A stretch of DNA of 64,000 nucleotides from Alsobacter metallidurans (GTDB lineage: Bacteria; Pseudomonadota; Alphaproteobacteria; Rhizobiales; Beijerinckiaceae): positions 1,247,692-1,311,691 of the forward strand of contig NZ_BMES01000002.1 in NCBI RefSeq assembly GCF_014636935.1, in the 5' to 3' direction. Within the stretch, counting starts at the first letter, position 1. Every line of letters starts with the position of its first letter. Of this stretch, positions 35,808 through 45,389 are shown one piece after another. A program made the position numbers and the translations under genes. The notes beneath the pieces are model-generated. The model did no database searches. It saw only the letters and a list, made by a program, of their open reading frames with translations, and was not told where the DNA came from.

Positions 35808-37805
35808 CTACTCGGCCGCGATCCGCATCTCTTGCGCGCGCATTTGGTCAGGCGCCGTGGCTTCGTCGAGGAAGCGCGCCACCGCAGCGTCGAGGCTCAT
35901 CACCTCCTGCGCCTGCGATCCGAGGCGACGGACCGTCACGGCGGCCTCGGCGGCTTCCTTCTTGCCCACCGCGATGATCACCGGGACCTTGGCCAGCGAG
36001 TGCTCGCGGACCTTGTAGCTGATCTTCTCGTTACGCAGGTCGGAGCGGGCGCGCAGCCCGGCGTCGCGCAGCTTGGCGGTGACCTGCCGCGCGTAATCGT
36101 CGACGTCGCTCGTTATCGGGCACACCACGATCTGCTCGGGCGCCAGCCACAGCGGGAAGTGCCCGGCGTGGCTCTCGATCAGGATGCCGAGGAAGCGCTC
36201 CATGGAGCCGCAGATGGCGCGATGCACCATGACGGGCTGCTTCTTCTCGCCATCCGCGCCGATATAGAACGCGCCGAACCGCTCCGGCAGGTTGAAGTCC
36301 ACCTGCGTGGTGCCGCACTGCCATTCGCGGCCGATCGCGTCGCGCAGCGTGTACTCGAACTTCGGGCCGTAGAAGGTGCCCTCGCCCTCGTTCACGCCCG
36401 TCTTGATGCGACCGCCGGACTCGGTCGCCATCTTGTCGAGCACCTTGCGCAGGATGCCCTCCGCATGGTCCCACATGGCGTCCGTGCCGACGCGCTTCTC
36501 AGGCCGCGTGGCGAGCTTCACCACCACTTCCTCGAAACCGAAGTCGGCGTAGACCGACATCATCAGCTCGTTGATCTTCAGGCACTCGGCCTCGAGCTGC
36601 TCCTCGGTGCAGAAGATGTGCGCGTCGTCCTGCGTGAAAGCGCGGACGCGCATCAGCCCGTGCAGAGCGCCGGACGCCTCGTAGCGATGCACTGCGCCAA
36701 ATTCGGCGAGGCGGATTGGCAGGTCGCGGTAGCTCTTCAGCCCGTGCTTGAAGATCTGCACGTGCCCGGGGCAGTTCATTGGCTTCAACGCAAAGATGCG
36801 CTGGTCCGCATCGGGGTCGTTCGGGTGCGTGAAGGCGTGCGCCGACTTCACGGCGAACATGTTCTCCTGGTACCAGCCCCAGTGTCCGGAGGTCTCCCAC
36901 AGGCTCTTGTCGAGGATCTGCGGGGCGTTGACCTCGTCGTAGTCGGCCCTCAGGCGCCGCCGCATATAGGCGATCATGGTCTGAAACAGCGTCCAGCCCT
37001 TGGGGTGCCAGAAGACGGTGCCGGGCCCTTCCTCCTGGAAGTGGAACAAGTCCATCTCGCGGCCGAGCCGGCGGTGGTCGCGCTTCTCGGCCTCTTCCAG
37101 CTGGTGCAGGTAGGCTTCGAGATCCTCCTTTTTGGCAAAGGCGGTCGCGTAGATGCGGGTCAGCATCTGATTGTTGGAATCGCCGCGCCAATAGGCGCCC
37201 GCCACCTTCATGAGCTTGAAGGCTTCGCCGATCTTGCCCGTCGAGGTCATGTGCGGGCCGCGGCACAGGTCGAACCAGTCACCCTGCCGGTAGATCTTCA
37301 GGTCGTCTCCCGCCGGAATGGCGTCGATGAGCTCCACCTTGAAGCCCTCGCCCTTCTCGGCGAACACGCGCTTGGCCTCGTCGCGGGTCCAGACCTCCTT
37401 GGTGAAGGGCTTGTCGCGCGCGATGATCTTACGCATCTCGGCCTCGATGGCCGGGAAATCCTCCGGCGTGAACGGCTCGTTGCGAGCGAAGTCGTAGTAG
37501 AAGCCGTTTTCGATCACTGGGCCGATGGTCACCTGCGTCCCCGGCCACAGCGTCTGCACGGCCTCGGCGAGCACATGAGCGGCGTCGTGCCGGATGAGCT
37601 CCAGCGCCCGCGGGTCGTCGCGGGACACAAACTCGAGCCTGGCGTCGCGCTCGATCGGATCATTGAGGTCGGCCAGCGCTCCGTTCAGCGCCATCGCGAC
37701 CGTTCGCTTGGCGAGAGAGGGCGAGATGCCCTTGGCGATGTCGAGGCCGGTGGTCCCGGGGGCGAACTCGCGCACGGCGCCGTCGGGGAAGGTCACGTTG
37801 ATCAT
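35808..37805 (-). CDS. thrS: Threonyl-tRNA synthetase
   Basis: 665-residue class II synthetase charging tRNA-Thr. In order: TGS domain (start [20 protein letters not shown]), editing domain with HDAAH (HxxxH zinc-like motif) and [19 protein letters not shown], catalytic core with MNCPGH (zinc Cys), motif 2 region [20 protein letters not shown], motif 3 near [13 protein letters not shown], and the C-terminal anticodon-binding domain ([16 protein letters not shown]). Length fits the family. It lies downstream of yidD on the same strand, about 60 bases apart. Confidence 0.97.
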   Translation of the reverse strand: MINVTFPDGAVREFAPGTTGLDIAKGISPSLAKRTVAMALNGALADLNDPIERDARLEFVSRDDPRALELIRHDAAHVLAEAVQTLWPGTQVTIGPVIENGFYYDFARNEPFTPEDFPAIEAEMRKIIARDKPFTKEVWTRDEAKRVFAEKGEGFKVELIDAIPAGDDLKIYRQGDWFDLCRGPHMTSTGKIGEAFKLMKVAGAYWRGDSNNQMLTRIYATAFAKKEDLEAYLHQLEEAEKRDHRRLGREMDLFHFQEEGPGTVFWHPKGWTLFQTMIAYMRRRLRADYDEVNAPQILDKSLWETSGHWGWYQENMFAVKSAHAFTHPNDPDADQRIFALKPMNCPGHVQIFKHGLKSYRDLPIRLAEFGAVHRYEASGALHGLMRVRAFTQDDAHIFCTEEQLEAECLKINELMMSVYADFGFEEVVVKLATRPEKRVGTDAMWDHAEGILRKVLDKMATESGGRIKTGVNEGEGTFYGPKFEYTLRDAIGREWQCGTTQVDFNLPERFGAFYIGADGEKKQPVMVHRAICGSMERFLGILIESHAGHFPLWLAPEQIVVCPITSDVDDYARQVTAKLRDAGLRARSDLRNEKISYKVREHSLAKVPVIIAVGKKEAAEAAVTVRRLGSQAQEVMSLDAAVARFLDEATAPDQMRAQEMRIAAE

Positions 37806-37863
37806 GCTGCAGCTCTCCGGCTCACTCCTGCAAACACGTGCAGGTAAGCGAAAGTGGCGACGG

Positions 37864-38286
37864 TCAGGACGAGGGCGGGGCCGCGCCGTCGCCCATATCG
37901 ACAGCCTCGCATCGGATGCGCGCTGGGGCGTTCACGCCGCGCCAAAGCCCATAGCGCCACGGTCTATACCACGCTCCGCCGGGCGGCAACGCCGCCGCAA
38001 CAAGGTCGACGCCCTCCGTGCCCCAGGGGTTACAGCGGCAGATTCGGGCCGCGCCCATCCATCCCCCGGCCCAGAGCCCATAGCGGCCGATCGCCTCATC
38101 CGTGTAGCTCGAGCAGCTCGGCCAGTGGCGACATTGCCGCCCGATCAGGCCCGACAATGTGAGTTGATAGAGCCTTATCAGCCCATGCGCCGCCCATGCG
38201 CTGGCTCGGTAGGGCTTCGTTAACCCTGTCGCGCCACCCTGATGGGGCGTTTGCATCTTCTTCACGTCTGCTTGCGTCTCGGCCAT
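37864..38286 (-). CDS. yidD: Membrane protein insertion efficiency factor YidD
   Basis: About 140 residues; the core matches Yid[55 protein letters not shown], with the Cys motif PSCSSYT and the RCNPWG block. It assists YidC-dependent membrane insertion, probably at the inner face. Compared with E. coli (85 residues) it has N- and C-terminal extensions. The frame is open from 38361; ATG at 38286 is preferred, ATG at 38256 also possible. It lies directly upstream of thrS. Confidence 0.88.
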   Translation of the reverse strand: MAETQADVKKMQTPHQGGATGLTKPYRASAWAAHGLIRLYQLTLSGLIGRQCRHWPSCSSYTDEAIGRYGLWAGGWMGAARICRCNPWGTEGVDLVAAALPPGGAWYRPWRYGLWRGVNAPARIRCEAVDMGDGAAPPSS

Positions 38287-38359
38287 TGGCTGGGCTAAGC
38301 CTCTTGCGTCCGCGGTTCGAAGCCGTTCGCCGGCGGCCCGCACACGGAGCTTTGCGTAC

Positions 38360-39226
38360 ATGGTTTATCGCGTTCGATCTTTCACCGCACGCGCAATGGG
38401 CGTGGCCTGCTCGATCGTTCTGCCCGCCATCGGCGTCTCTTCCGCCCAAGCGGCGGACGCTGTCGAGGCCCCCATCGCGGTCGGCTCGCAGCCGGCGGGC
38501 TGGCTCCTGACCGTTCGCGGCAACGTGGTGGTTTCGCCTGATTTCCCCGGCTCGAAGGACTATGGCTTCCTCGCCTATCCGTCGCTGAGCCTTCGCCGCA
38601 CGGACGAGCCCGAAGGCTTCAAGGCGCCTGACGATGGAGTCAGCTTCGCGCTGTTCGGCGACAGCCGCTGGAATGTGGGCGTGGTCGCCCGCTACCAGTC
38701 CGGCCGCTACCGCGAGGACAACCGCGCCCTCTACGGCATTCGCGACGCCAAGTGGTCGCTGGAGCCCGGTCTTTTCGGCGAGTTCTGGCCCTTGGCCGAC
38801 ACGCTGCGCGTCCGCGGCGAACTGCGCTACGGCATCAACGGCTACAACGGCCTCGTCGGCAGCCTGGCGCTCGACTACGTGCAGCGCATCGGCAACCTGA
38901 CGCTCGCCATCGGCCCCCGCGTCGCCATTGCGGGCGGCGAATACATGAACGCGTACTTTGGCGTGAGCCAGCAGGACGCCCAGTGGAATGGCGCGGTGAC
39001 GCCCTACAAGGCCGATCCCGGCGTCAAGTCCGTTGGCGTGGCGGCTTCCGCCACCTACCAATGGAACGACCAGTGGGCGACCACGGTGCGCGGCGGCTAT
39101 GACCGCCTCACCGGCTCGGCCGCAGACAGCCCCATCGTCCGCAACCTCGGCTCCCGCGACCAGTTCTCGGTCGGCGCAAGCGCCAGCTATTCGTTCCAGC
39201 TCGGCGGCGGCGGCTGGAAGCGCTGA
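38360..39226 (+). CDS. MipA/OmpV-family outer membrane protein
   Basis: 288 residues. Signal peptide (VACSIVLPAIGVSSAQAAD), then a beta-barrel with alternating pattern and many aromatic residues: LTVRGNVVVSPDFPGSKDYGFLAYPSLSLRR, VRGELRYGINGYNGLVGSLALDY, and a C-terminal FSVGASASYSFQLGGGGWKR, which ends the barrel though not with the usual terminal Phe. MipA/OmpV proteins sit in the outer membrane; MipA links MltA and PBP1B in E. coli, but the alphaproteobacterial members are uncharacterised. Divergent from yidD, with only 73 bases between starts. It separates yidD from the Fe-S scaffold gene. Confidence 0.85.
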   Translation: MVYRVRSFTARAMGVACSIVLPAIGVSSAQAADAVEAPIAVGSQPAGWLLTVRGNVVVSPDFPGSKDYGFLAYPSLSLRRTDEPEGFKAPDDGVSFALFGDSRWNVGVVARYQSGRYREDNRALYGIRDAKWSLEPGLFGEFWPLADTLRVRGELRYGINGYNGLVGSLALDYVQRIGNLTLAIGPRVAIAGGEYMNAYFGVSQQDAQWNGAVTPYKADPGVKSVGVAASATYQWNDQWATTVRGGYDRLTGSAADSPIVRNLGSRDQFSVGASASYSFQLGGGGWKR

Positions 39227-39247
39227 GCGCCTGAAGCGCCCTCCCTC

Positions 39248-39703
39248 CTACTCCGCCGCCTGGGCGCCGGCCGAGCGGGCAGCCTCAATCTTGCCGATCG
39301 CGTCCACCACGGCGTCGAAAGTCAGCATGGTCGACGCGTGACGGGCCTTGAAGTCGCGCACCGGCTCCAACACGGCGGCGTCGGCCCATTCGCCTGACGG
39401 TGGGGGGCCGTTCTCCTTCAGCATCTTGCGCACAGTGTCGCGGATCTGGCGCAGCTCGTCCGCAGTCGCCCCCACGACATGCCTGGCCATGATCGACGAG
39501 GACGCCTGGCCAAGCGCGCAGGCCTTCACGTCATGGGCGAAATCCGTCACCGTATCGCCGTCCATCACCAGATCGACCGTCACGGTGGATCCGCAAAGCT
39601 TGGAATGCGCGGTCGCGCTCGCCTGCGGCGCGGGCAGGCGGCCCAGCCGAGGGATATTGCCCGCGAGCTCGAGAATCTTGGCGTTGTAGATGTCGTTCAG
39701 CAT
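39248..39703 (-). CDS. Iron-sulfur scaffold-like protein (IscU/SufU/NifU-N family)
   Basis: 151 residues. The IscU fold is visible: MLNDIYNAKILELAGNIPRLG, then KLCGSTVTVDLVMDGDTV (first Cys), VKACALGQASSSIMARHVVGAT (second Cys in ACALGQAS). The usual third Cys is not obvious near the C-terminus, so cluster-binding by the classical three-Cys site is doubtful. Rhizobiales genomes have such scaffold-like proteins near yidD and thrS. AAGGA before ATG 39703 supports the start. It may be a cluster carrier or a diverged paralogue. Confidence 0.82.
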   Translation of the reverse strand: MLNDIYNAKILELAGNIPRLGRLPAPQASATAHSKLCGSTVTVDLVMDGDTVTDFAHDVKACALGQASSSIMARHVVGATADELRQIRDTVRKMLKENGPPPSGEWADAAVLEPVRDFKARHASTMLTFDAVVDAIGKIEAARSAGAQAAE

Positions 39704-39860
39704 GCGCCACCGTCCTTTCACCGCAATATAGGGCTTTGATAAGGGTGCTGCGAGGGTTCCGGCGGCGCGGAGAAATTTCGCGCGACCGGACGCCGCATCT
39801 GTGGTCCACGCCGAAGCTGAAGGCGTATAGGGTGCATTCCAGTTCGGTGGAGGCTCCATC

Positions 39861-40496
39861 ATGGACGCCGTGGTCACGACCTTTTCCCCCCGCCCCGCGA
39901 TCGAGACAGTCCGGGAGGCTCCTCCCCGCCCCTCGCGTGAGGAAGCGGAGGCCGCCGTCCGCACGCTTATCCGCTGGGCCGGCGACGACCCCGCCCGCGA
40001 AGGGCTGCTCGACACGCCAAAGCGCGTCGTGAAGGCCTACGAGGAGCTGTTCCGCGGCTACGGCGAGGACGCGCAGGCGGTGCTCGCCAAGGTTTTCGAG
40101 GACGTGGGCGGATACGACGACATGGTGGTCGTCAAGGACATCCCATTCCACTCCCATTGCGAACACCACATGGTGCCTTTCGTCGGCACGGCGCATATCG
40201 GCTACTACCCGGCCGAGGGCGTGGTCGGCCTCTCCAAGCTCGCCCGCGTGGTTGATGCCTTCGCGCGGCGCCTGCAGACGCAGGAGACCATGACGGCCCA
40301 GATTGTTGGCGCCATCGACGATGCGCTGAAGCCGCGCGGCGTGGCCGTGATCATCGAGGCCGAGCACATGTGCATGTCGATGCGCGGGGTGCAGAAGCAG
40401 GGCGCCAGCACGGTGACGACGCAATTCACCGGCGTGTTCCGGGACGACCCGGCCGAACAGGCCCGCTTCATCGCCATGGTCCGCGGTTTCCGTTGA
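39861..40496 (+). CDS. folE: GTP cyclohydrolase I
   Basis: 211 residues. Converts GTP to dihydroneopterin triphosphate, the first step of tetrahydrofolate synthesis. The zinc site is complete: [12 protein letters not shown] (Cys100, His103) and [12 protein letters not shown] (Cys171). Length and blocks ([32 protein letters not shown]) are canonical. Cytosolic homodecamer in the family. It is followed about 80 bases on by hisI, a common neighbour in this order, and diverges from the scaffold gene. Confidence 0.96.
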   Translation: MDAVVTTFSPRPAIETVREAPPRPSREEAEAAVRTLIRWAGDDPAREGLLDTPKRVVKAYEELFRGYGEDAQAVLAKVFEDVGGYDDMVVVKDIPFHSHCEHHMVPFVGTAHIGYYPAEGVVGLSKLARVVDAFARRLQTQETMTAQIVGAIDDALKPRGVAVIIEAEHMCMSMRGVQKQGASTVTTQFTGVFRDDPAEQARFIAMVRGFR

Positions 40497-40574
40497 GCGC
40501 TGGCAGGCGCGGCTGCGCGTGCTAAGGGACGACGGTCGGCCGAGCGCCGGCCGTTTCGCGTTCAGGAGCCGCCC

Positions 40575-41009
40575 ATGTGCGAGAACTGCGTTTCCCTCAG
40601 CCCCCGCGGCGACAAGCACGCCGTCGAGGAAGGCGCGCTTCTGACGCCGAAATTCGATGCGTCCGAGCTCATCACCGCGGTCGCGGTCGACGCGCAGGAC
40701 GGCCAGATCCTGATGGTTGCGCACATGAACCAGGAGGCGCTTGAGAAGACTCTGGCCACGGGCGAAGCCTGGTACTGGTCCCGCTCGCGCGGCGAGCTCT
40801 GGCACAAGGGCGACACCTCGGGACAGATCCAGACCGTCCACGACATCCTGGTCGATTGCGACCAGGACTGCCTGATCCTCAAGGTCACGGTGGCGGGCGA
40901 TGGCGGGTGCTGTCACACGGGGCGGCGCTCCTGCTTCTACCGCCGCGTCGAAACACCCGCGAAAGGTCCAGCCGCGCTCGTTTTCATCGAACAGCCACGA
41001 TCAAGCTGA
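40575..41009 (+). CDS. hisI: Phosphoribosyl-AMP cyclohydrolase
   Basis: 144 residues. Third step in histidine synthesis, opening the purine ring of PR-AMP. Signatures: [47 protein letters not shown] (metal site) and [15 protein letters not shown] (Cys). It is the stand-alone form, without the HisE domain. It lies downstream of folE and could be co-transcribed. Confidence 0.96.
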   Translation: MCENCVSLSPRGDKHAVEEGALLTPKFDASELITAVAVDAQDGQILMVAHMNQEALEKTLATGEAWYWSRSRGELWHKGDTSGQIQTVHDILVDCDQDCLILKVTVAGDGGCCHTGRRSCFYRRVETPAKGPAALVFIEQPRSS

Positions 41010-41109
41010 ACTGTGACGGGGGCTCGGCCGTTAACGGTTCGGGTCTTCAAACAACGGTAACGTCCGCGTGCCACGCTTCAGGTGTGGGAGGAGCGGACGA
41101 GGATCGGCC

Positions 41110-42156
41110 ATGCTCCAGGAATTACTCGGATTGCGCATGCCCGCCCGGGCCGAAGGGGCCGCCTCGTCTGGCGGTGAACCTCCGCAGGGGCAGGCCGTCA
41201 CGCCAGCGCCGGCGACACGTCGCAAGCGGCCGCGCATCGGTGTGGCGCTTGGTGGAGGCGCGGCGCGCGGCTGGGCGCATATCGGCGCGCTGCGGGCGCT
41301 GGAGCGCGCCGGCTTTGCTCCCGAGGTCGTGGTCGGCACCTCCATCGGCGCGGTGGTCGGCGGCTGCTACGCGGCCGGCAAGCTGGACGAACTGGAGCAG
41401 TTCGCCCGCTCGCTCACCAAGCGCCGCGTGCTGTGGCTCATGGACTTCCACATCGGCTCAGGCCTGATCAGCGGCGACCGCCTGAAGACGCTGCTGCAGC
41501 GCGACCTCGGCGATGTGCGCATCGAGGATGTCCAGACCCGCTTCGCCGCGGTGGCGACCGAGCTCCGCTCCGGCCACGAGATCTGGCTCACCCGCGGCCG
41601 TATGGTGGAAGCCTTGCAGGCGTCCTATGCGCTGCCGGGCATCTTCGACCCGGTGAAGCTCGGCGGCCGCTGGCTCTTTGACGGCGCGCTCGTCAATCCG
41701 ATCCCGGTCACCACCACCCGGGCCCTTTCGGCCGACCTCGTGATCGCGATCAACCTCAACGCCGACCTGTTCGGCCGCGGTGCGGTGATACCCGACCACG
41801 GCGGAAACGCCGACGAGCCGCCGCAAGAGGAAATGGCGGAGGCCATCGTCGCCGAAGGCTTGTTTTCGCCCGTCATCGGCGCGGCGAACCGCATCAGCCA
41901 GTTCGTCCGGCGCAGCAGCGGCGCGCCCGGCCTGGCCACCGTGATGGTCGACGCCTTCAACATCACGCAGGATCGCATCGCGCGGTCGCGGCTGGCGGGC
42001 GATCCGCCGGACATCCACGTCAAGCCGAAGCTCGGCCGCGTCGGCCTGTTCGACTTTCATCGCGCCGAGGAAAGCATCGCGCTCGGCGACGAGGCCATGA
42101 CGCAAGCCCTCGAAGACCTCGCCATGACCATGGAAGCGCTGCCGGGCGGCTACTGA
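41110..42156 (+). CDS. Patatin-like phospholipase (RssA/NTE-type)
   Basis: 348 residues, cytoplasmic or membrane-associated. Catalytic dyad: nucleophile Ser78 in VGTSIGAVVG with oxyanion loop GGGAARGWAHIG, and Asp in LFDGALVNPIP. Hydrolyses acyl esters of (lyso)phospholipids. The N-terminal 35 residues are a Pro/Ala-rich linker with no signal. AGGA stands seven bases ahead of ATG 41110; the frame extends to GTG 41068. It lies 100 bases after hisI and ends 13 bases before the convergent CBS gene. Confidence 0.88.
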   Translation: MLQELLGLRMPARAEGAASSGGEPPQGQAVTPAPATRRKRPRIGVALGGGAARGWAHIGALRALERAGFAPEVVVGTSIGAVVGGCYAAGKLDELEQFARSLTKRRVLWLMDFHIGSGLISGDRLKTLLQRDLGDVRIEDVQTRFAAVATELRSGHEIWLTRGRMVEALQASYALPGIFDPVKLGGRWLFDGALVNPIPVTTTRALSADLVIAINLNADLFGRGAVIPDHGGNADEPPQEEMAEAIVAEGLFSPVIGAANRISQFVRRSSGAPGLATVMVDAFNITQDRIARSRLAGDPPDIHVKPKLGRVGLFDFHRAEESIALGDEAMTQALEDLAMTMEALPGGY

Positions 42157-42169
42157 CTCCGGCTCGCTG

Positions 42170-42601
42170 TCAGCCTGCCGTGATGTACTCGCGCAGGGCC
42201 TGTGTTTCGTGCTGCATTTCGTTGAGGCGATGCTTCACGACGTCGCCGATGGAGATGATCCCAGCCAGGCGCCCGCCCTCCACCACCGGCATGTGCCGGA
42301 ATCGGCCGGAGGTCATGTCTTCCATCACGTCCACGATCATGGTGTCCGGCGCACAGGTGATCACCTCGGCGGTCATGTGACGCGACACCGCGTCGTCCAG
42401 CGCGGCCGAACCGGCCTTGCCGAGCGCGCGGACGATGTCGCGCTCCGATAGGATTCCGTGCACGGCCCCATCCGAGCCCGACACCACCACGGCGCCGATG
42501 CGGCGCTCGCCGAGCAGCTTGGCGGCTTCTCCCAATGTCCGGTGCGGCTGGATCGTGACGACGTCCCGGCCCTTGGTCGACAGAATGCGGGAGACGGTCA
42601 T
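42170..42601 (-). CDS. Two-CBS-domain protein
   Basis: 143 residues made of a CBS pair (about 5-65 and 72-133), for example ILSERDIVRALGKAGSAALDDAVSRHM and MPVVEGGRLAGIISIGDVV. CBS pairs bind adenosine nucleotides or similar ligands and regulate partners; here there is no attached effector. It has a strong ribosome site (AAAGGAGG) and ATG at 42601; the open frame goes on to 42745 without one. Function unknown; it stands alone. Confidence 0.88.
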   Translation of the reverse strand: MTVSRILSTKGRDVVTIQPHRTLGEAAKLLGERRIGAVVVSGSDGAVHGILSERDIVRALGKAGSAALDDAVSRHMTAEVITCAPDTMIVDVMEDMTSGRFRHMPVVEGGRLAGIISIGDVVKHRLNEMQHETQALREYITAG

Positions 42602-42751
42602 GCGTCCCTCCTTTCGTGTCCATCCCTGGCGACCGCGCGTGCAGCCGCCGTTTGTAGGGGGCGTCGCGTGACGTTCTGAGGTCTCGGCGACTCCACCCGT
42701 CGCGCGAGTGTGCGCCCATCGTCGCAGGCGCGCAATGGCGCCCATGGGGGC

Positions 42752-43564
42752 TTAGTCCAGGGCCGTGGAGGCCGGATCGAACCAGCGAAACGCCAGGATG
42801 CCGACCAAGAATCCGCCGACATGCGCTTCCCACGCGATGGCCGAATCCGTGAAGCCCAACTCCTCTGCGCCAAGCCCGGTCGCGAGATTCATGATGAACC
42901 ACACGGCCAGAAAGGTGACCACCCGGCTATCCCGCAGCACCGCGCCGAGCGGCAGCGCCGGCAACCTGTAGCTCTGCTCCTCGGTGAGCCGATAGGCGCC
43001 GAGCGGGGCGCCCGGCTGGAACACGAAGCGGATCGCGGCCGCCATACAGCCCGACACGGACGCCGATGCGCCCACCATCGGGCCGACGTCGCCGGCATGC
43101 GTCGCGAAATGGCCCAGCGCTCCGCCAATCGCGGTCACGACCAGAAACGCCAGGAAGCGGAAGGTCCCGAAGCGGCGCGCCACGGCGGTGCCGAAGGCGA
43201 GCAGCCAGACCGAGTTCAGCGTCAGGTGCATCCAGCTGCCGTGCAGCAGCGCGTAGCTGACCGTCGTCCAGGGTTTGCTCGCCCCTTCGGCCACGATCTC
43301 ACGCGCCAGCCCGAGCCGCTGGATCAGGTCCACATTGCCGGGGTCCCGCGCTAGGCTGGCGGAAAGGCCCGGAACCGGGTCCGCCCCGAACAAGAGCGCG
43401 AAGCGGGCCGGTATGAAAGCCATTTCGTAGACGAGGCTGTCGGGGCCGAGCCCCCATTCCCGCAGTCCGTGGATTGCCGTCAACACGGCGATCACGCCGA
43501 TCACCGCTGAGGGAATGTTGAAGATAGGCTCGCGGGGCGCGTGGTCGTCGGCGGCGGGTCTCAC
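42752..43564 (-). CDS. Rhomboid-family intramembrane serine protease
   Basis: 270 residues with six or seven helices. The rhomboid nucleophile region is VGASASVSGCMAA with Ser167; the family norm is GASGA, so the residue after Ser is Ala rather than Gly. The His is in EAHVGGFLVG (His248). The L1-type block HGSWMHLTLNSVWLLAFG with its His/Asn is present. Cuts transmembrane substrates, unknown. GTG at 43564 is preceded by AGGAG eight bases ahead; the frame continues to 43624 but without a site. Confidence 0.87.
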   Translation of the reverse strand: MRPAADDHAPREPIFNIPSAVIGVIAVLTAIHGLREWGLGPDSLVYEMAFIPARFALLFGADPVPGLSASLARDPGNVDLIQRLGLAREIVAEGASKPWTTVSYALLHGSWMHLTLNSVWLLAFGTAVARRFGTFRFLAFLVVTAIGGALGHFATHAGDVGPMVGASASVSGCMAAAIRFVFQPGAPLGAYRLTEEQSYRLPALPLGAVLRDSRVVTFLAVWFIMNLATGLGAEELGFTDSAIAWEAHVGGFLVGILAFRWFDPASTALD

Positions 43565-43746
43565 GCGCGGGCTACTCCTGAAAGGGCCAGAGGCGGCGAT
43601 GGGACCTGAACATCGTCCGCGCACGGTGATGGTTCAAGCCGGGAAACGCTGTTCCGGCAAAAGGCGCATCCGTCTCTCGCCAAGACGGCCACGATCGTTA
43701 ACGCCCGCGCGCGAAAAGCAGGCGCCGAGCCTACGGCCACGGGGGC

Positions 43747-43774
43747 AAAAAAAAGGGAGAGCCGAAGCTCTCCC
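43747..43774 (-). terminator. Strong orphan Rho-independent terminator (minus strand)
   Basis: Read on the minus strand: stem GGGAGAGC / GCTCTCCC with tetraloop TTCG (very stable UUCG class), followed by eight T. It is too good for chance, yet no minus-strand gene precedes it within 300 bases. It would end a small RNA that starts in the gap. Confidence 0.85.
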
Positions 43775-43880
43775 GTTGGCGCGGCGGAGGATCTTTCATC
43801 CCGCCTATCCCCGGTCTTCCCTGCGGAAACCCGGTCTTTGCCTCGCGTTCCAAAAGTTGATGCGGTGGCCAAGGAGCTAC
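43748..43880 (-). ncRNA. Candidate small RNA ending at the orphan terminator (5' end uncertain)
   Basis: The minus strand upstream of the terminator has CAAAGACCGGG, AGACCGGGGATAGG, then GGGATGAAAGATCCTCCGCC. The CCTCC within an exposed stretch is complementary to Shine-Dalgarno sites and recalls alphaproteobacterial anti-SD small RNAs. Family not identified; the 5' end is a guess. No promoter is clear. Treated as inference from the terminator alone. Confidence 0.4.
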
Positions 43881-43966
43881 AGGCCGTTCGCAAAGGATGC
43901 AGGAGGACCATGTCCCACACCGACCATCCGCGCAACGTCAACCGATGGTTAAGGTTAAGATCGAGC

Positions 43967-43983
43967 GTGGCACAGCGACTGCA
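43967..43983 (+). promoter_or_regulatory. Weak sigma-54-like box before the PAS gene
   Basis: GTGGCACAGCGACTGCA has GG and GC ten bases apart as in the -24/-12 class, with a perfect TGGCAC core but CTGC for TTGC. It would give a ~97-base leader to the PAS gene at 44091. May be chance in this GC-rich sequence. Confidence 0.3.
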
Positions 43984-44090
43984 CCTCTCCGCCCCAGGGG
44001 GCTTCGAGGCCGATCACGCCGCCCGGAAGAGGATCGGTTTTGTTTCGAAGCGGGACGGAGGCCGGGCTGGGAAGCCCGGGACGGAAAGAC

Positions 44091-44717
44091 ATGAAACACG
44101 CCGCCACGCGGGCGCTCTTTGCCTATTGGGACACGCTCAGGGGCGAGCGTTGCGCACCGGAGCGCTCCGAGATCGACCCCACCGCAATTCGCGGCATTTT
44201 GGCCGACACCTTCGTGATCGAAGTTGACGACCAGCGCACCTGCCCGTTCCGGATCGCAGGGACGCGGGTGTCGGCTCTTGTCGGAAAGGAACTCAAGGGC
44301 GAGAGCTTCACGGCGTTGTGGCAAGGGTCCGCCCGCGATGAGGGCGGCGCCTTGATCGACATGATCGTCAACGAGAGCGCCCCCGCTGTGGCGTCCGTGA
44401 TCGCCTGGACGCGCGACGGCGCAGCCTGCGACCTCGAACTGCTTCTGCTGCCCCTGCGCCATCGCGGGCGCACGCACGCGCGGATGCTGGGCTCCCTCTC
44501 CCCGCTCACGGTTCCACCGCGGCTGGGGCTGGATCCAGTGGAGAAGCTCGAACTGCGCTCGCAACGCGTGATTTACGCCGGCGAGCGGCTGGATAGCCCC
44601 GGCCTTCCGACCCCTCGGGAGGCCCTGCCCTTCGCGCGTCCCGAGCGGCGCGGCCATCTCTTCGTGTTCTCGGGCGGGAAGGACGCGGATTCATCCGATG
44701 CGCTAAAGCGCCGTTAA
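44091..44717 (+). CDS. PAS-domain (PAS_5-type) protein
   Basis: 208 residues, cytoplasmic, no attached output domain. The pattern TRALFAYWDTLRGERCAPERSEIDP...LADTFVIEVDDQRTCPFRIAGTRVSALVGKELKG is typical of the stand-alone PAS_5 proteins of Rhizobiales. Such proteins may sense a small ligand. It lies about 50 bases before the tandem-PilZ gene on the same strand and the two may form one unit. GGAAAGAC precedes ATG 44091. Confidence 0.85.
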   Translation: MKHAATRALFAYWDTLRGERCAPERSEIDPTAIRGILADTFVIEVDDQRTCPFRIAGTRVSALVGKELKGESFTALWQGSARDEGGALIDMIVNESAPAVASVIAWTRDGAACDLELLLLPLRHRGRTHARMLGSLSPLTVPPRLGLDPVEKLELRSQRVIYAGERLDSPGLPTPREALPFARPERRGHLFVFSGGKDADSSDALKRR

Positions 44718-44768
44718 CCCCGTCGCGCGAGAATGGTGGGACTTTCAGGGCCTCTCGGAGGCCGTCGA

Positions 44769-45389
44769 TTGACCCAGATGGCGATCATGCAGGCGATTCA
44801 GGCGAACCCCCGGACACTTGAACGCCGCCGTCACCAGCGCGTGCGGGTCACGTTGCTCGGTCGGTTCATGCTGGAGAATCGCCAGGAATTTCCCTGCCAG
44901 ACGGTCGACATGTCGCCCGGCGGCCTTGCGCTCTTCGCTCCCGTCCGTGGCAAGCTGGGCGAACGCGTGGTGATTTACCTCGAACATCTGGGCCGCGTCG
45001 AAGGCACCATCGTGCGTGAATACGAGCGCGGATTCGCGGTCGCGCTCTCGGCCACCAAGCGCAAGCAGGACAAGCTCGCCTCGCAGCTCACCTGGTTCGC
45101 CAATCGTCAGGAACTGGGACTGCCTGAAGACCGGCGCCACGAGCGCATCACCCCGCGCTCTACCGGCGCACTCATGCGCACGCCGGACGGAGCCGAGATC
45201 GGCGTCCGCATCATTGACGTCTCGCTCTCTGGCGCGGCCGTTTCCTCGCCCGTGAAGCCGCCTCTGGGTTCCCCTGTCTCGATTGGGGCGACCAGCGGCA
45301 AGGTCGTCCGCCACTTCGACGGCGGCATCGCGATCGAATTCCTGCGCACACTGAGCGACCAGGCGTTCGACGAGAACGTCCAGCTCTAA
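44769..45389 (+). CDS. Tandem PilZ-domain protein, c-di-GMP receptor candidate
   Basis: 206 residues with two PilZ domains. First: ERRRHQRVRV...TVDMSPGGLALF; second: DRRHERITPR...IIDVSLSGAAVS, each with the RxxxR and (D/N)xSxxG parts needed for c-di-GMP binding; in the second the Arg pair is RRHER. Start: GGAGG (44757-44761) is seven bases before a TTG at 44769, giving M-T-Q-M-A; ATG at 44778 lacks a site, and ATG 44733 adds unrelated residues. Cytoplasmic. Upstream PAS gene and downstream peptidase gene are possible partners. Confidence 0.88.
   Translation: MTQMAIMQAIQANPRTLERRRHQRVRVTLLGRFMLENRQEFPCQTVDMSPGGLALFAPVRGKLGERVVIYLEHLGRVEGTIVREYERGFAVALSATKRKQDKLASQLTWFANRQELGLPEDRRHERITPRSTGALMRTPDGAEIGVRIIDVSLSGAAVSSPVKPPLGSPVSIGATSGKVVRHFDGGIAIEFLRTLSDQAFDENVQL

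Larger units (their letters stand above)
43565..44090. other. 526-base gap without a protein gene; holds a candidate small RNA on the minus strand
   Basis: No open frame here looks like a gene. It contains a strong minus-strand terminator (43747-43774) with no coding gene before it, an unpaired stretch with CCTCC, and a sigma-54-like box at about 43967-43983 on the plus strand before the PAS gene. See the separate entries. Confidence 0.6.

Noticed and set aside
43838-44227. Plus-strand frame of 129 codons before and across the PAS gene
   Set aside because: It overlaps the PAS gene in another frame; AGGAGG stands too close to an internal ATG and the product is Arg/His-rich without homology that I can see.
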